Shown here: one piece after another, positions 56,076 to 64,000 of the stretch | Numbering within the stretch: position 1 is the stretch's first letter | Layout of the letters: each line of letters begins with the position of its first letter | DNA from: Roseibium limicola | Lineage (GTDB): Bacteria; Pseudomonadota; Alphaproteobacteria; Rhizobiales; Stappiaceae | Assembly (NCBI RefSeq): GCF_017313085.1 | Contig: NZ_JAFLNF010000001.1 | Location: forward strand, 558,001 to 622,000 | DNA: 64,000 nucleotides | Direction of reading: 5' to 3' | Notes under the pieces: generated by a model | What the model saw: the letters and a program-made list of their open reading frames with translations, nothing else | What the model was told of the DNA's origin: nothing | Database searches by the model: none | Position numbers and translations under genes: made by a program

Positions 56076-56930
56076 ATGAGCTCTTTGCCCCCTTATGCCT
56101 CAACGGGTCAGCGCGTCTGGCACTACAGTTATCTTGCCATCTGCGCGGCGATCTTCTTTTTCCTGATCTTCCCGATCATCGTGATCCTGCCGCTCAGCTT
56201 CAACGCGGAGAACTTCTTCACGTTCACGCCGGCCATGCTGGCGCTGGATCCGGAAGGTTATTCGCTGAAGCATTATTATGACTTCTTCACCAACCCGGAC
56301 TGGCAACAAGCTCTGAAGAATTCAGTGATGATTGCCCCCGTGGCAACCATTCTGGCAACGTCTTTCGGAACCTTGGCTGCCATCGGCCTGTCCCAGTCGC
56401 ATGTGCCCTACAAGCCGGCGATCATGGCAGTGCTTATTTCGCCGATGATTGTGCCGCTGATCATCTCGGCTGCCGGCATGTACTTCTTCTATTCCCGCAT
56501 CGGCCTTCAGGGCACATATTGGGGTGTTGTGATGGCCCATGCGGCCCTGGGCACACCGTTCGTGATCATCACGGTGACGGCGACCCTGGTCGGGTTTGAT
56601 CGCAGTCTTGTGCGTGCGGCTGCCAATCTGGGCGCCAACCCGGTTACAACCTTCTTCAAGATCCAGATGCCGCTGATCGTCCCCGGTGTCGTATCGGGTG
56701 CTCTTTTCGCCTTCATCACTTCCTTTGATGAAGTGGTTGTGGTCCTGTTCCTCGGTTCGGCAGCCCAGAAGACACTGCCGTGGCAGATGTTCACCGGCTT
56801 GCGGGAGCAGATCTCGCCGACGATCTTGGCAGTTGCCTCGCTGATGGTGGCCATCTCCATCGTGCTTCTGACCATTCTGGAGTTGCTGCGCCGTCGCTCC
56901 GAGCGTTTGCGTGGTCTTTCCCCGGGCTAA
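56076..56930 (+). CDS. PotC-like ABC permease
   Basis: Permease of 284 residues with six helices. The N-terminal YSYLAICAAIFFFLIFPIIV helix and the coupling loop RAAANLGANPVTTFFKIQMP are PotC-like. It starts 12 bases after the first permease, with AAGAGGACAA upstream, and completes the transporter. The creatinase gene follows after 183 bases containing a GC-rich hairpin. Confidence 0.92.
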   Translation: MSSLPPYASTGQRVWHYSYLAICAAIFFFLIFPIIVILPLSFNAENFFTFTPAMLALDPEGYSLKHYYDFFTNPDWQQALKNSVMIAPVATILATSFGTLAAIGLSQSHVPYKPAIMAVLISPMIVPLIISAAGMYFFYSRIGLQGTYWGVVMAHAALGTPFVIITVTATLVGFDRSLVRAAANLGANPVTTFFKIQMPLIVPGVVSGALFAFITSFDEVVVVLFLGSAAQKTLPWQMFTGLREQISPTILAVASLMVAISIVLLTILELLRRRSERLRGLSPG

Positions 56931-57039
56931 GCTCGATCCTTTCGTTCCCACTTTGGTGGGCGGTGACGGAACGCCAGTCACCGGGAGCAGACCGCAAGAG
57001 CGGTTTGATGACGAAACCCAAAATCAAATCATGGCCTGG

Positions 57040-57074
57040 CGGGCCGGCTTCTTTTCAAGAGGCCGGCCCGTTTT
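57040..57074 (+). terminator. Hairpin between PotC-like gene and creatinase
   Basis: Perfect nine-base stem CGGGCCGGC/GCCGGCCCG with a 13-base loop, followed by only four T residues, 40 bases before the creatinase ATG. It is a possible partial terminator that would uncouple creatinase level from the transporter. Confidence 0.6.
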
Positions 57075-57113
57075 GCGTTTCAAGGCCTCATTGACCCAAG
57101 AAAGGAGTTTGAA

Positions 57114-58343
57114 ATGACTGAAGAACGACTTCGCATTTATGAAATGAACAATGGCGAAAAAGCCTTCTCACCGTTCTCATCAACCGAGATGGACAGCCGT
57201 CAGACAAAGCTTCGGCAGCTGATGAGCGCCCGAGACATCGATGCCTGCCTTTTCACGTCCTATCACGGCATCTGCTATTACTCCGGCTTCGTCTATTGCT
57301 CGTTTGGCCGCAAGTATGGCTTTGTTGTCACCCAGGACAAGGCCACGACGATTGCTGCAGGCATCGACGGTGGCCAGCCTTGGCGCCGCACCCATGGCGA
57401 CGCTCTGATCTATACGGACTGGCGCCGCGACAACTTCCTCCACGCCGTCCAGACACTGCTATCTCAGGGGAAAAGCAGGGTTCTGCGCGTCGGCATCGAA
57501 TTCGATCACGTCACACTGGACATGATGAAGCTTTTGAAAGATGCCCTGCCCGACGTGGAGCTGGTCGACATCGCGCACGACGCCATGGCCCAACGTACCA
57601 TCAAGAGCGCCGAGGAGCACAAGCTCATCCGCGAAAGCGCCCGCATCGCCGATCTGGGTGGCACCGCCGTTGCAGAAGCCGTCGCAGCAGGTGTGGGAGA
57701 ACACGAAGTCGCGCTGGCCTCAACTCAGACGATGATCCGTGAGATTGCCCGCAGCTTTCCTTCGGTTGAACTGATGGACACCTGGACCTGGTTCCAGTCC
57801 GGCATCAACACGGATGGCGCCCACAACCCGGTCACCAACCGCAAGATTGAGGCTGGTAACATTCTGAGCCTCAACTGCTTTCCGATGATCTTCGGCTACT
57901 ACACGGCTCTGGAGCGGACCATGTTCTGCGAACATGCCTCCGATGCGCATCTTCGGATGTGGCAGATCAATTGCGACGTTCATGAAGCCGGCCTTGAGCT
58001 CATCAAGCCGGGTGCTCGGTGCTGCGACATTGCGCTGGAACTGAACGAGATCTACCGCAGCCATGACCTGCTCCAATATCGCAGCTTCGGCTACGGTCAT
58101 TCCTTTGGCGTGCTAAGCCACTATTACGGGCGCGAGGCCTCAGTCGAATTGCGCGAAGACGTCGAGACGGCTCTGGAACCCGGCATGGTTGTCTCCATGG
58201 AGCCGATGATCATGATCCCGGAGGGACAACCCGGCGCTGGCGGCTACCGCGAGCACGACATTCTGATCGTTGAGGCGACGGGTGCAGAGAACATCACCGG
58301 TTACCCTTACGGCCCGGAGCACAACATCATCCCGGCACGCTGA
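57114..58343 (+). CDS. Creatinase (creatine amidinohydrolase)
   Basis: A 409-residue enzyme that hydrolyses creatine to sarcosine and urea. It matches pseudomonad creatinase along its length: FTSYHGICYYSGFVYCSFGR, IDGGQPWRRTHGDALIYTDW, DTWTWFQSGINTDGAHNPVT, LSLNCFPMIFGYYTALERTM and FGYGHSFGVLSHYYGREAS. The catalytic base His is kept at residue 237 (His232 in the pseudomonad enzyme). The M24 pita-bread fold is used without metal in this enzyme. AAGGAG lies seven bases before the ATG. The nearby Pot-type transporter probably brings in creatine or a related guanidino compound (inference). No sarcosine oxidase gene is in view. Confidence 0.92.
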   Translation: MTEERLRIYEMNNGEKAFSPFSSTEMDSRQTKLRQLMSARDIDACLFTSYHGICYYSGFVYCSFGRKYGFVVTQDKATTIAAGIDGGQPWRRTHGDALIYTDWRRDNFLHAVQTLLSQGKSRVLRVGIEFDHVTLDMMKLLKDALPDVELVDIAHDAMAQRTIKSAEEHKLIRESARIADLGGTAVAEAVAAGVGEHEVALASTQTMIREIARSFPSVELMDTWTWFQSGINTDGAHNPVTNRKIEAGNILSLNCFPMIFGYYTALERTMFCEHASDAHLRMWQINCDVHEAGLELIKPGARCCDIALELNEIYRSHDLLQYRSFGYGHSFGVLSHYYGREASVELREDVETALEPGMVVSMEPMIMIPEGQPGAGGYREHDILIVEATGAENITGYPYGPEHNIIPAR

Positions 58344-58347
58344 TGAC

Positions 58348-58385
58348 CTGCCTGAGGCTCCGGAAAATTCCGGAGCCTCAGGCAG
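58348..58385 (+). repeat. Perfect inverted repeat after creatinase
   Basis: An 18-base stem with a two-base AA loop (CTGCCTGAGGCTCCGGAA and its complement) begins four bases after the creatinase stop. No T run follows within ten bases. It would form a very stable hairpin in RNA or a cruciform in DNA, and could end the operon with Rho or serve as a binding site. Confidence 0.75.
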
Positions 58386-58515
58386 AATTGCAAAAACTAT
58401 CTCCAGAGATTGCCTAAAAGCTGATCACTCCGCCCCACGAAGACAGACAGGAATCAATTAGGATTCAGAGCACATTTCGCAGCGGTGACCGGTCAAAACG
58501 ACCAGAAATTCAGAG

Positions 58516-59316
58516 GTGCCTTTGGAAGTCGTCGTCTTCACCGACCTGGATGGCACATTGCTCGACCACGCAGACTATGCGTGGGATGCCGCGTGGCCTG
58601 CCCTGCAGCGGCTCAAGCAACTCAAAATTCCGCTCGTTCTTGCCAGCAGCAAGACTGCAGCCGAAATCATACCGCTTCATCAACAACTTGACCTCGCCCC
58701 AGCGCCCGCCATCGTTGAAAATGGCGCAGGGATATACCGGCCCGATGCAGGCATCGACACCACACCCAGCGACTACCAGAGGCTTCGTGAAAGGCTGTCC
58801 AAGATTGATCCCGGTCTGCGAGCCCACTTCACCGGTTTCGGCGACATGACACCTTTCGAGATCGCAGCAGCAACAGGGCTTTCCTTGCAGCAAGCCGTAC
58901 GCGCAGGAAACAGACAATTTACTGAACCTGGGGTTTGGGCTGGATCCGAAAGTGCGTTGGCTGGTTTTATCGAGAACCTGGACGCCCAGGGCATCAAGGC
59001 ACGCTTTGGAGGCCGGTTTCTGACGCTGTCCTTTGGACGCACCAAGGCGATGGCGATGGCGGAGGTTCTGAAAGATCTCAAAGCAGACATCACGATTGCA
59101 CTTGGCGATGCGCCCAATGATCGCGAAATGCTGGAGGCGGCGACCTACGGAGTGATTGTCCGCAACACCAAGGCAAAACCACTCCCCCAGCTAAGGGGCG
59201 AGCAAGCAGGCCAGATCAGACGAACTGCAGAAGAAGGCCCGAAAGGCTGGAACACCGCAGTTTCCCGGCTATTAGGGGAACTCGGACTGGACAGGGAACA
59301 GGATACCCATGGCTGA
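58516..59316 (+). CDS. Glucosyl/mannosyl-3-phosphoglycerate phosphatase (HAD family)
   Basis: A 266-residue HAD phosphatase of the MPGP-like group that removes phosphate from glycosyl-3-phosphoglycerate to give the osmolyte glycosylglycerate. Motif I is FTDLDGTLLDH with nucleophile Asp10 and Asp12, motif II is VLASSKTAAE, and motif IV is ALGDAPNDREML. The frame opens at GTG 58516; a TTG at 58522 with AGAGG before it is an alternative. The gene overlaps by eight bases the GT81-type synthase gene, which supports a role as glucosyl-3-phosphoglycerate phosphatase (gpgP-like). Confidence 0.85.
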   Translation: MPLEVVVFTDLDGTLLDHADYAWDAAWPALQRLKQLKIPLVLASSKTAAEIIPLHQQLDLAPAPAIVENGAGIYRPDAGIDTTPSDYQRLRERLSKIDPGLRAHFTGFGDMTPFEIAAATGLSLQQAVRAGNRQFTEPGVWAGSESALAGFIENLDAQGIKARFGGRFLTLSFGRTKAMAMAEVLKDLKADITIALGDAPNDREMLEAATYGVIVRNTKAKPLPQLRGEQAGQIRRTAEEGPKGWNTAVSRLLGELGLDREQDTHG

Positions 59317-60550
59317 CTTTCATCAGAACGGCAACATTGCCCAGTTCCACAACTTGCGCACGCGGCCCATCGAAGAACTGATCTACGAACTTGAAACCTT
59401 CGCCCAGACCCGCAAGATTACGCTCATCCTGCCCGCACTCTACTCGGAGCTGGAAGGACCTGCTCTTTCCAACATCATCGCCGAGTTGTCGAAGGTCAGC
59501 TACCTGCACCGGATCATCATCGGGCTGGACCGGGCGACGGAAGAGCAATACCGCAAGGCGCAGTCCTTCTTCATGGATCTGCCCCAGGACCATGTGGTGC
59601 TGTGGAACGACTCGCCGCGCATGAAGGCCTTTGAAGCCAAAATGCGGGATCTTGGTTTCACCGACATCGAACTCGGCAAGGGCAAGAACGTCTGGACCTG
59701 CATCGGCTATCTGATAGCCTGCGCCGATAGCTCCGTCATGGCGATCCACGACTGCGACATCCTCACCTACAACCGGGAAATGCTGGCACGGCTGGTCTAT
59801 CCGGTGGCCAACCCCAGCTTTCCCTATCAGCTTTCCAAGGGCTTCTATCCTCGCGTTGGCGGCGGAAAGCTCAACGGTCGCGTCACCCGTCTTCTGGTCA
59901 GTCCATTACTGATCGCCTTGAAGAAAGTCATCGGCGACCGCGATTACATCGACTACCTGCGCGCTTTCCGCTACCCACTTTCCGGCGAGTTTGCCCTGCG
60001 TGTTCAAACCCTGCCCGACCTGAGAATTCCGTCGGACTGGGGTCTGGAGATCGGCGTACTGTCGGAGGCATGGCGCAACATGGGGCCGAATTCCGTCTGC
60101 CAGGTCGAGATCGCCGACACCTATGACCACAAGCATCAGGATGTCAGCCGCGAAGAAGCCAGCGCCGGGCTCAATCGCATGTCGACCGACATCTGCAAAT
60201 CGATCTTCCGCAAGTTGGCGGCAGATGGCACCGTCTTCACCCCCAACATCTTCCGCACGCTCAAGGCGACCTACTATCGCCGCGCGCTGGATTTGCTGGA
60301 AGTCTATGCGGCTGATGCCAAGATGAACGGTCTCAATATTGACCGCCATGCCGAAGAACAGACCATCGAGCTGTTTGCGGAAAACATCATGCGGGCCGGC
60401 CAGATCTTCCTGGACACACCGCATGAGACGCCGTTCATCGCCAACTGGAACCGGGTGAACGCAGCAGATCCCAACCTGCTCAGCGATCTGAAATCGCTTG
60501 TGGCAGCCGATGAGCGCGAGTTCGCGCCAGTGCCTTTTGCGACGGCCTGA
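59309..60550 (+). CDS. Glucosyl-3-phosphoglycerate synthase-like glycosyltransferase (GT81 type)
   Basis: A 413-residue GT-A glycosyltransferase of the GpgS type that joins glucose from a nucleotide sugar to 3-phosphoglycerate. The N-terminal HNLRTRPIEELIYELETFAQ, KITLILPALYSELEGPALS and KNVWTCIGYLIACADSSVMA segments fit GpgS, and the metal-binding DxD is Asp148-Cys-Asp150 in IHDCDIL. RAFRYPLSGEFALR and SDWGLEIGVLSEAW are other conserved parts. The ATG at 59309 overlaps the phosphatase gene by eight bases. The pair makes glucosylglycerate, an osmolyte also used in low-nitrogen cells. A terminator follows. Confidence 0.86.
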   Translation: MADFHQNGNIAQFHNLRTRPIEELIYELETFAQTRKITLILPALYSELEGPALSNIIAELSKVSYLHRIIIGLDRATEEQYRKAQSFFMDLPQDHVVLWNDSPRMKAFEAKMRDLGFTDIELGKGKNVWTCIGYLIACADSSVMAIHDCDILTYNREMLARLVYPVANPSFPYQLSKGFYPRVGGGKLNGRVTRLLVSPLLIALKKVIGDRDYIDYLRAFRYPLSGEFALRVQTLPDLRIPSDWGLEIGVLSEAWRNMGPNSVCQVEIADTYDHKHQDVSREEASAGLNRMSTDICKSIFRKLAADGTVFTPNIFRTLKATYYRRALDLLEVYAADAKMNGLNIDRHAEEQTIELFAENIMRAGQIFLDTPHETPFIANWNRVNAADPNLLSDLKSLVAADEREFAPVPFATA

Positions 60551-60592
60551 CTAAGACGACCGAGCCGCGTCACGATCAGAAACAGTTGATCC

Positions 60593-60626
60593 AGCCGGAA
60601 GGGGTCTACCCTTCCGGCTGTTTTTT
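60593..60626 (+). terminator. Rho-independent terminator of the glucosylglycerate operon
   Basis: AGCCGGAAGGG and CCCTTCCGGCT arms with a short loop followed by TGTTTTTT, 42 bases after the synthase stop. Confidence 0.88.
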
Positions 60627-60674
60627 GCGATATGCAAAGAGCCAAACTAGGGAAGAACACCAAGAAGGCACTCC

Positions 60675-61889
60675 ATGTCCCATCCGCTCGATCAGAACGA
60701 TCCGCTTGCCGTCAAGCGCCAGGCTTTCCAGGTCCCGGACGGGGTCATTTATCTGGACGGGAATTCTCTCGGCGTCCTGCCGGCCCATGTTCCGGCGCGA
60801 CTACAACAGGTTGTTGCGCAAGAGTGGGGCAACAGCCTGATCCGCGGATGGAACGACCACGGCTGGTTTGATCTTCCCGCAAAAGTCGGCAACCGGATCG
60901 CCCGCCTGATCGGCGCAGAAGAGAACACGGTCGTCGCCGCAGACAGTACCTCGATCAACGTCTTCAAGGTCCTTGCCGCAGCATTACAGCTGCGCCCTGA
61001 TCGCAAGATCATTCTTTCCGACAACGGCAACTTCCCGACCGACCTCTATATGGCCCAGGGCCTGCGCGACCTGCTGGACCGTGGCCACGAGCTTCATGTC
61101 GTCTCACCAGATGAGGTCGAAGCCAATATCACCGACGAAATCGCAGTGATGATGCTGACGGAAGTCGACTACCGCACCGGCCGCCGCTACGACATGAGCG
61201 CCCTGACAGAAAAGGCTCATGCGTCTGGTGCCCTCGCCTTTTGGGACCTTGCCCATTCCGCCGGAGCATTCCCCGTCGACCTGGCCGGCGCAAAGGCCGA
61301 TTTCGCCGTCGGATGCGGTTATAAATATCTCAATGGTGGACCAGGTGCCCCGGCGTTTCTTTACGTCGCGCCGAAGCATCAGGACCAGATCACGCCCCCG
61401 CTGACGGGCTGGATGGGACATGACGCGCCTTTTGCCTTCGATCTCGATTATCGCCCGGGCACCGGCATCGACCGCATGCGCGTTGGCACGCCACCGATCC
61501 TGGCCCTGTCGGCTCTCGATGCCGCACTCGATGTCTTTGATGACGTCAGCATGAATGACATCCGGACAAAGTCCCTGTCACTTTGCGAGTTGTTTCTAAG
61601 TGAAGTCGAGGCCCGCTGCCCGAACCTTGAGCTCGCCAGTCCGCGTGATCCCAATGTCAGAGGCAGCCAGATCTCCTTCCGGTTCAAGGAAGGCTATGCC
61701 CTGATGCAGGCGCTGATCGCAAAGGGTGTCATCGGCGATTTCCGTGCGCCCGATGTTGTCCGGTTCGGCTTCACACCACTCTATCTGTCCCATGCCGATG
61801 TGATGCGCGCTGTCGATATCATGGAGGAGATCCTGCGTGACCGCCTGTGGGATAGCGAAGAGTACAAGACCCGCCAGAAGGTGACGTAA
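60675..61889 (+). CDS. kynU: Kynureninase
   Basis: A 404-residue PLP enzyme that splits L-kynurenine to anthranilate and alanine in tryptophan catabolism. The N-terminal IYLDGNSLGVLPAHVPARLQ, DSTSINVFKVLAAAL and FWDLAHSAGAFPVDLAGA segments are typical. The PLP-binding Lys is residue 217 in GCGYKYLNGGPG. The ATG at 60675 is preceded by AAGAAGG. kynB starts four bases after its stop. The first pathway enzyme, tryptophan 2,3-dioxygenase, is not in the window. Confidence 0.96.
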   Translation: MSHPLDQNDPLAVKRQAFQVPDGVIYLDGNSLGVLPAHVPARLQQVVAQEWGNSLIRGWNDHGWFDLPAKVGNRIARLIGAEENTVVAADSTSINVFKVLAAALQLRPDRKIILSDNGNFPTDLYMAQGLRDLLDRGHELHVVSPDEVEANITDEIAVMMLTEVDYRTGRRYDMSALTEKAHASGALAFWDLAHSAGAFPVDLAGAKADFAVGCGYKYLNGGPGAPAFLYVAPKHQDQITPPLTGWMGHDAPFAFDLDYRPGTGIDRMRVGTPPILALSALDAALDVFDDVSMNDIRTKSLSLCELFLSEVEARCPNLELASPRDPNVRGSQISFRFKEGYALMQALIAKGVIGDFRAPDVVRFGFTPLYLSHADVMRAVDIMEEILRDRLWDSEEYKTRQKVT

Positions 61890-61892
61890 GCC

Positions 61893-62531
61893 ATGGCGCT
61901 GATCGACATTACCCCAACTGTGCGGGCAGGCATGGCAGTGTTTCCCGGAGACGCTGCCTGCACAATCAAACAGACCTTCGCCATTGGCCCGGAATGCCCG
62001 GTCAATGTGACTGCCTTCTCCATGTCGACCCATTGCGGGGCACATGCCGACGCGCCGCTGCATTATGATGCGCAAGGAAAGTCCATCGACCAGCTGGATC
62101 TCGAAGACTTCATCGGTCCCGCCCGCGTGGTCGATGCAAGGGGGACCGGGCCTCAGTGTCATCCGGAGGACATTGCGACCCAGCTGGAAAATGCACCGCC
62201 ACGGCTTCTCCTGCGTCTGGAAGATAAACTTGACCCGATGGTATGGCCGAAAGACTTTCGAACCCTCGCACCGGAAACTGTCGAGTTTATCGCCGCACGA
62301 GGTGTCCGGTTAATCGGCGTTGATGTGCCTTCTGTTGACTCTGCAACATCAAAAGAACTGCCAGCGCATATGAAGTGCCGACAGTTTGACCTGCGAATCC
62401 TCGAAAATCTGGTTCTAAGTGACGTTACGCCTGGTGATTATGACTTGATCGCTTTGCCAATGAAGCTAGAAGGGTTGGATGCGGCACCGGTGCGGGCGGT
62501 CCTGCGAACTCTCGATAGCGCACGCACATAA
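61893..62531 (+). CDS. kynB: Kynurenine formamidase (cyclase family)
   Basis: A 212-residue metal-dependent arylformamidase that hydrolyses N-formylkynurenine to kynurenine. The zinc motif is STHCGAHADAPLHYD with His47, His51 and Asp53. The C-terminal GVDVPSVDSATSKELPAH segment is characteristic of KynB. It is coupled closely to kynU (four-base gap). The LivG-type ATPase gene follows after 53 bases, so a transporter for an aromatic amino compound could be in the same operon. Confidence 0.95.
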   Translation: MALIDITPTVRAGMAVFPGDAACTIKQTFAIGPECPVNVTAFSMSTHCGAHADAPLHYDAQGKSIDQLDLEDFIGPARVVDARGTGPQCHPEDIATQLENAPPRLLLRLEDKLDPMVWPKDFRTLAPETVEFIAARGVRLIGVDVPSVDSATSKELPAHMKCRQFDLRILENLVLSDVTPGDYDLIALPMKLEGLDAAPVRAVLRTLDSART

Positions 62532-62584
62532 AAGAATAACAGCAGACCGGTCGCCTTCAATAAGGCCAACGGCAAGGAGCTTCG

Positions 62585-63355
62585 ATGCTGGAGCTGGATC
62601 AGCTCGTAATGGATTTCAGCGGCTTTCGGGCCGTGAATGGTTGCAGTTTCAAGGTTGAGAAGGGCAGCATCACCGGCTTGATCGGTCCGAACGGAGCTGG
62701 CAAGACCACCTTGTTCAACCTGATCGCTGGCGCCCTGAAACCAACCAGTGGGTGCATCCGTTTTCTCGATCAGAACGTCACCGGACTGTCGAGCGACGCA
62801 CTGTTCCACCGAGGGCTGGTCCGGACCTTCCAGATCCCCCATGAGTTTGCACGGCTGACCACGCTGGAAAACCTGATGATGGTTCCACCGCAGCAGGCTG
62901 GTGAAAATCTGTTCGCCAACTGGCTATCGTGGGGCAAGGTCAAGACCGGTGAAGCCCTGGTCGAAAAGAAGGCGTGGGAGACGCTTGAGTTTCTCGAGCT
63001 GACCCATGTCGCGAACGAGCGTGCCGGCAACCTGTCCGGTGGCCAGAAGAAGCTGCTGGAACTCGGTCGCACCATGATGACCGACGCGAAGCTGGTGTTG
63101 CTGGATGAACCTGCTGCCGGGGTAAACCGCACCCTGCTGCGCAAGCTGGAAGAGAAGATCCAGATCCTCAATCGCGATCGCGGCTACACCTTCATTCTCA
63201 TTGAGCACGACATGGAAATGATCGAAAAGCTCTGCCATCCGGTGGTCTGCATGGCCGAAGGCGCCGTTCTGATCCAGGGCGACTTCCAGACCGTGCGCTC
63301 GGACAGCCGCGTGCTCGAAGCCTATCTCGGTGAAACCACAGGAGATGCCGCATGA
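62585..63355 (+). CDS. Branched-chain amino acid-type ABC transporter ATPase (LivG-like)
   Basis: ATPase of 256 residues. Walker A is GPNGAGKTT at residues 34-42, signature LSGGQKKLLELGR, Walker B LVLLDEPAAGVN, followed by the LivG-specific IEHDMEMIEKLC. The ATG at 62585 follows AAGGAG. The overlap with the next gene in ATGA shows they are made together. Permease and binding-protein genes, if linked, lie beyond the window. Its place after kynUB suggests uptake of kynurenine or a related amino acid (inference). Confidence 0.92.
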   Translation: MLELDQLVMDFSGFRAVNGCSFKVEKGSITGLIGPNGAGKTTLFNLIAGALKPTSGCIRFLDQNVTGLSSDALFHRGLVRTFQIPHEFARLTTLENLMMVPPQQAGENLFANWLSWGKVKTGEALVEKKAWETLEFLELTHVANERAGNLSGGQKKLLELGRTMMTDAKLVLLDEPAAGVNRTLLRKLEEKIQILNRDRGYTFILIEHDMEMIEKLCHPVVCMAEGAVLIQGDFQTVRSDSRVLEAYLGETTGDAA

Positions 63356-64000
63356 CCTCGCTTCTGAGACTGCAAGGCGTCACCGGTGGTTATGGCGACG
63401 CCGATATTCTCCAGGACGTCACCCTGCATGTCGACGACAAGGAAATCGTCGTCATCGTCGGTCCGAATGGCGCGGGAAAGTCGACGGCCATGAAAGCCGT
63501 GTTCGGCATGCTGAACGTGCGCGCCGGTTCCATAGTCTTTGATGGCGACACCATCACCAAATGGGCGACCGACCGCATTGTCCAGCGCGGCATTTCCTAC
63601 GTGCCACAGGTCGACAACATCTTCCGCGAGATGTCGATCCACGAGAACCTGGAAATGGGCGCCTTTCTGAAGAAGGGCGACCTTTCTGCAGCCTACGACC
63701 GGGTCTACAGCCTGTTCCCCGATCTAAAAGAGCGGCGCAAGACGGCAGCAGGCACCTTATCCGGTGGCCAACGCCAGATGGTGGCCATGGGCCGCGCCCT
63801 GATGCTCAACCCCAAGCTACTTCTGCTCGATGAGCCGACAGCTGGTCTATCACCCCGCTACATGGAACAGATCTTCCAGATCTGTCGCGATGTGCGCGAC
63901 ACCGACGTGGCGATCCTGCTGGTGGAACAACACGCGAAACAGGCCCTCGCCTTTGCCGACCGGGGTTACGTTCTGGCTGCTGGTCAGAACCGGCACGAAG
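63352..64000 (+). CDS. Branched-chain amino acid-type ABC transporter ATPase (LivF-like), partial
   Basis: The first 216 codons of an ATPase cut by the window end. Walker A is GPNGAGKST at residues 37-45, the Q-loop region is SYVPQVDNIFREMSIHENL, the signature LSGGQRQMVAMGRAL and Walker B LLLLDEPTAGLSP. LivF proteins are about 235 residues, so only some 20 residues are missing. The ATG overlaps the LivG-type stop in ATGA. Confidence 0.92.
   Translation, partial: MTSLLRLQGVTGGYGDADILQDVTLHVDDKEIVVIVGPNGAGKSTAMKAVFGMLNVRAGSIVFDGDTITKWATDRIVQRGISYVPQVDNIFREMSIHENLEMGAFLKKGDLSAAYDRVYSLFPDLKERRKTAAGTLSGGQRQMVAMGRALMLNPKLLLLDEPTAGLSPRYMEQIFQICRDVRDTDVAILLVEQHAKQALAFADRGYVLAAGQNRHE

Noticed and set aside
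57114-58343. Xaa-Pro aminopeptidase as the name for the M24 protein
   Set aside because: Along its whole length the sequence follows creatinase, including the catalytic His and the surrounding WFQSGINTDGAHNPVT segment, so the general peptidase name would be misleading.

Overview
The window is chromosomal DNA of a Gram-negative aerobe. Proteins, gene orders and codon use look alphaproteobacterial, most like marine Hyphomicrobiales of the Stappiaceae (Roseibium/Labrenzia) type. Reasons are the many periplasmic binding-protein transporters, ectoine and creatine catabolism, glucosylglycerate synthesis and a Na+-pumping NADH dehydrogenase. The taxonomic call is an inference from content only. Coding density is high and no rRNA, tRNA, insertion sequence, prophage, CRISPR array or defence gene was seen.

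Layout. 1-5643: a catabolic gene run on the + strand (end of an SDR dehydrogenase, cytoplasmic GH20 hexosaminidase, M81/MlrC-type hydrolase, SET-like MFS carrier, CutC). 5640-8710: on the - strand, a DUF4112 protein coupled to a 52-residue Pmp3/YqaE peptide, an MscS-type channel and a CBS-pair protein. 8914-10203: MHS-type MFS carrier. 10540-15535: cyoABCD bo3-type quinol oxidase plus SURF1. 15569-23073: Na+-NQR, with nqrABCDEF on + and the maturation genes nqrM and apbE divergent on -. 23127-29803: a small membrane protein, a TctDE-like two-component system fused by overlaps to a periplasmic binding protein, and the divergent tripartite tricarboxylate transporter tctCBA.

29900-35957: GlcD-type FAD oxidase, a LysR regulator, and a divergent two-subunit molybdenum hydroxylase (IorAB-like) with a cupin. 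36002-43756: M20 amidohydrolase divergent from a Dpp-type ABC operon in which permease and ATPase are fused, ending in an FCD-type GntR regulator. 43835-49172: an iron-chelate ABC system and a divergent flavin-dependent monooxygenase. 49197-51405: ectoine hydrolase and deacetylase (doeA, doeB). 52071-58343: a Pot-type ABC transporter whose last gene is creatinase. 58516-60550: phosphatase and synthase for glucosylglycerate. 60675-62531: kynureninase and KynB. 62585-64000: LivG- and LivF-type ATPases, the last cut by the window end.

Together these genes couple Na+- and H+-pumping respiration to scavenging of nitrogenous solutes (ectoine, creatine, peptides, carbamoyl amino acids, kynurenine) and organic acids, in a cell that also makes its own osmolyte. 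No defence or mobile system was found. The strongest candidates for something little described are the TctDE-type sensor co-translated with its own binding protein, the Pot-type permease with a roughly 270-residue extra-membrane insert next to creatinase, the iron-chelate transporter paired with a chelate-oxidase-like monooxygenase, and the GH20/M81/CutC run.
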